Assembly: GCA_002448555.1 (NCBI GenBank)
Contig: DJYV01000108.1
Coordinates: 1-6,709 of the forward strand
DNA: 6,709 nt
Origin: Flavobacteriales bacterium UBA6969
GTDB taxonomy: Bacteria > Bacteroidota > Bacteroidia > Flavobacteriales_D > Sanyastnellaceae
Direction of reading: 5' to 3'
Numbering within the stretch: the first letter of the stretch is position 1; each line of letters opens with the position of its first letter. The position numbers and the translations under genes were made by a program. Shown one piece after another: positions 5,770 through 6,709 of this stretch. Under the pieces are notes generated by a model that worked only from the letters and a program-made list of their open reading frames with translations, did no database searches and had not been told where the DNA came from.

Positions 5770-6709
5770 TTACCGGGTGACGGCGAGCTTCGTCACACCG
5801 GCCGATGCACCGGTGGCATCTGTCGCGAATACCATGTACACGCCATACGGGACCAATGCACCTGTGAAGTCGCGCGTATCCCAGACTGCCCGTCCGCCCT
5901 CGGATTGCATGGTGGCAACGGCCCGCCCGGAGAGGGTGGTGATGTGAACGGTTGAATTGTACGCCAGCCCCTCAACGGTGACCCAGCCTTCGAAGTCGGC
6001 TTCGACGGGGTTGGGATACACCCGAAGCGCTCCGATTTCTTCAGCAAAATTGCTTGCGTCACCGCGCCATCCCATCAGCCCGCGCTGCGTGCCGATGAGG
6101 ACCTCGCCGTTCCGGTGGTTCAAGGCGATGTCGGTGACTTGATTGCTGAGCAGAGGACTGTTCGACGAGGTAAAATGCGCCACCTGGTCGATGCCGTCCG
6201 GGCTCAACAAATAGGCACCGGAGTTTTGCGTTCCAATCCACTTGCGGTTTCCGCCGTCAATGCAGATGGACGCGATTACCTCTGTCTCCAGCAGCAGCTG
6301 GTAATTGCCGTCTTGTTGAATGAGGATTTGTGAAGCGACGGGGTTTTCATAGCCGCTGTCAAAAACAACGCTGGGCAGGTAGATGACGCACGGTCCCGCA
6401 GCCGTTCCAATCCAGATCTCCCCGTCGAGGTCTTCCTCCAAACAATAGATGTCATCCGATGGCAGCCCTCCTTTGGCCGGGTCGGAAGTGAGGATGCGCC
6501 AATCGTCGTCTTGGGTGTCGCCAGGCGTTTCATTGGTATCGTAAACCAAAACGCCTTGCCCGCGGGGCATCACACACCAGACGTAGCCGTTGCGAGCGGC
6601 CAATACGTCACCGAGCCAGCCGGTCGTACCGAGCGCATTCCCCAAAGCCATCGCGACAAAAGCCCCGTCGTTCAAGCGTACATGGAGCGGCGATTCTGAA
6701 TAAGCGTTG
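5770..6709 (-). CDS. porZ: PorZ-like type IX secretion protein: beta-propeller plus T9SS C-terminal domain, 3' part
   Basis: The frame is open to the right edge, so only the last ~313 residues are present; PorZ proteins are usually near 780. The TTG at 6675 is not a convincing start. Three propeller-blade ends recur (WIGT, WIGT, LIGT; codons near 6414-6403, 6240-6229 and 6099-6088), each after a DIYCLEEDLDGE- or VTDIALNHRNGE-like strand, as in two-component-regulator propeller repeats. A C-terminal domain (about 6024-5773) begins LRVYPNPV, contains ITTLSGRAVATM and WDTRDFTGALVPYGVYMVFA, and ends VTKLAVTR. This is the layout of T9SS sorting domains. PorZ of Porphyromonas gingivalis combines two propellers with such a domain, sits on the cell surface in the PorU-PorV-PorQ-PorZ attachment complex, and binds A-LPS. 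The WDTRDF...GVY...KLAVTR ending resembles PorZ more than generic T9SS cargo, but a cargo protein with propeller repeats remains possible. A signal peptide cannot be checked. Confidence 0.68.
   Translation of the reverse strand, partial: NAYSESPLHVRLNDGAFVAMALGNALGTTGWLGDVLAARNGYVWCVMPRGQGVLVYDTNETPGDTQDDDWRILTSDPAKGGLPSDDIYCLEEDLDGEIWIGTAAGPCVIYLPSVVFDSGYENPVASQILIQQDGNYQLLLETEVIASICIDGGNRKWIGTQNSGAYLLSPDGIDQVAHFTSSNSPLLSNQVTDIALNHRNGEVLIGTQRGLMGWRGDASNFAEEIGALRVYPNPVEADFEGWVTVEGLAYNSTVHITTLSGRAVATMQSEGGRAVWDTRDFTGALVPYGVYMVFATDATGASAGVTKLAVTR

Overview
This window looks like an ordinary chromosomal segment from a member of the Bacteroidota, probably a Flavobacteriales-like lineage of moderate GC content. 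Four things point there: a GT117/DUF2723 membrane glycosyltransferase of the Bacteroidota type; the C-terminal end of a PorZ-like type IX secretion component with a T9SS sorting domain; a perfect Bacteroidota -7 promoter box (TAnnTTTG) and no Shine-Dalgarno-like sequence ahead of the gene it serves; and an acyl-CoA dehydrogenase of the glutaryl-CoA dehydrogenase-like subgroup common in this phylum. The placement rests on family recognition from memory, not on a search.

Layout. Positions 1-2482 (+ strand) hold a tight three-gene unit: the 3' part of the GT117-type protein gene, purN (phosphoribosylglycinamide formyltransferase) and rnhA (RNase HI). Each stop codon overlaps the next start as TGATG. 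A short gap (2483-2555) has a weak hairpin and a promoter box, followed by a single + strand acyl-CoA dehydrogenase gene (2556-3734). From 3742 to the right edge all genes are on the - strand. In transcription order they are the 3' part of a PorZ-like gene (from the right edge to 5770), a methionine/glutamine-type PLP aminotransferase (5744-4569) and a nitrilase-fold omega-amidase (4572-3742). The last two overlap by 4 bases (ATGA). The two strand blocks meet tail to tail with only 7 bases between stop codons.

How the genes work together. The aminotransferase and omega-amidase make a recognisable pair. Glutamine-dependent transamination of a 2-oxo acid, such as the keto form of methionine, yields 2-oxoglutaramate, which omega-amidase hydrolyses to 2-oxoglutarate and ammonia, making the transamination irreversible. 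PurN and RNase HI are housekeeping proteins. The GT117 protein and the PorZ-like protein both concern the cell envelope but lie in different, oppositely oriented units.

Both ends of the window cut through genes. There is no gene-free stretch over 300 bases, and I see no RNA gene, mobile element, CRISPR array or long repeat. I found no clearly novel system. The most useful leads are the overlapping aminotransferase/omega-amidase pair, the coupled GT117-purN-rnhA unit, the promoter at 2521, and the very tight convergent junction.
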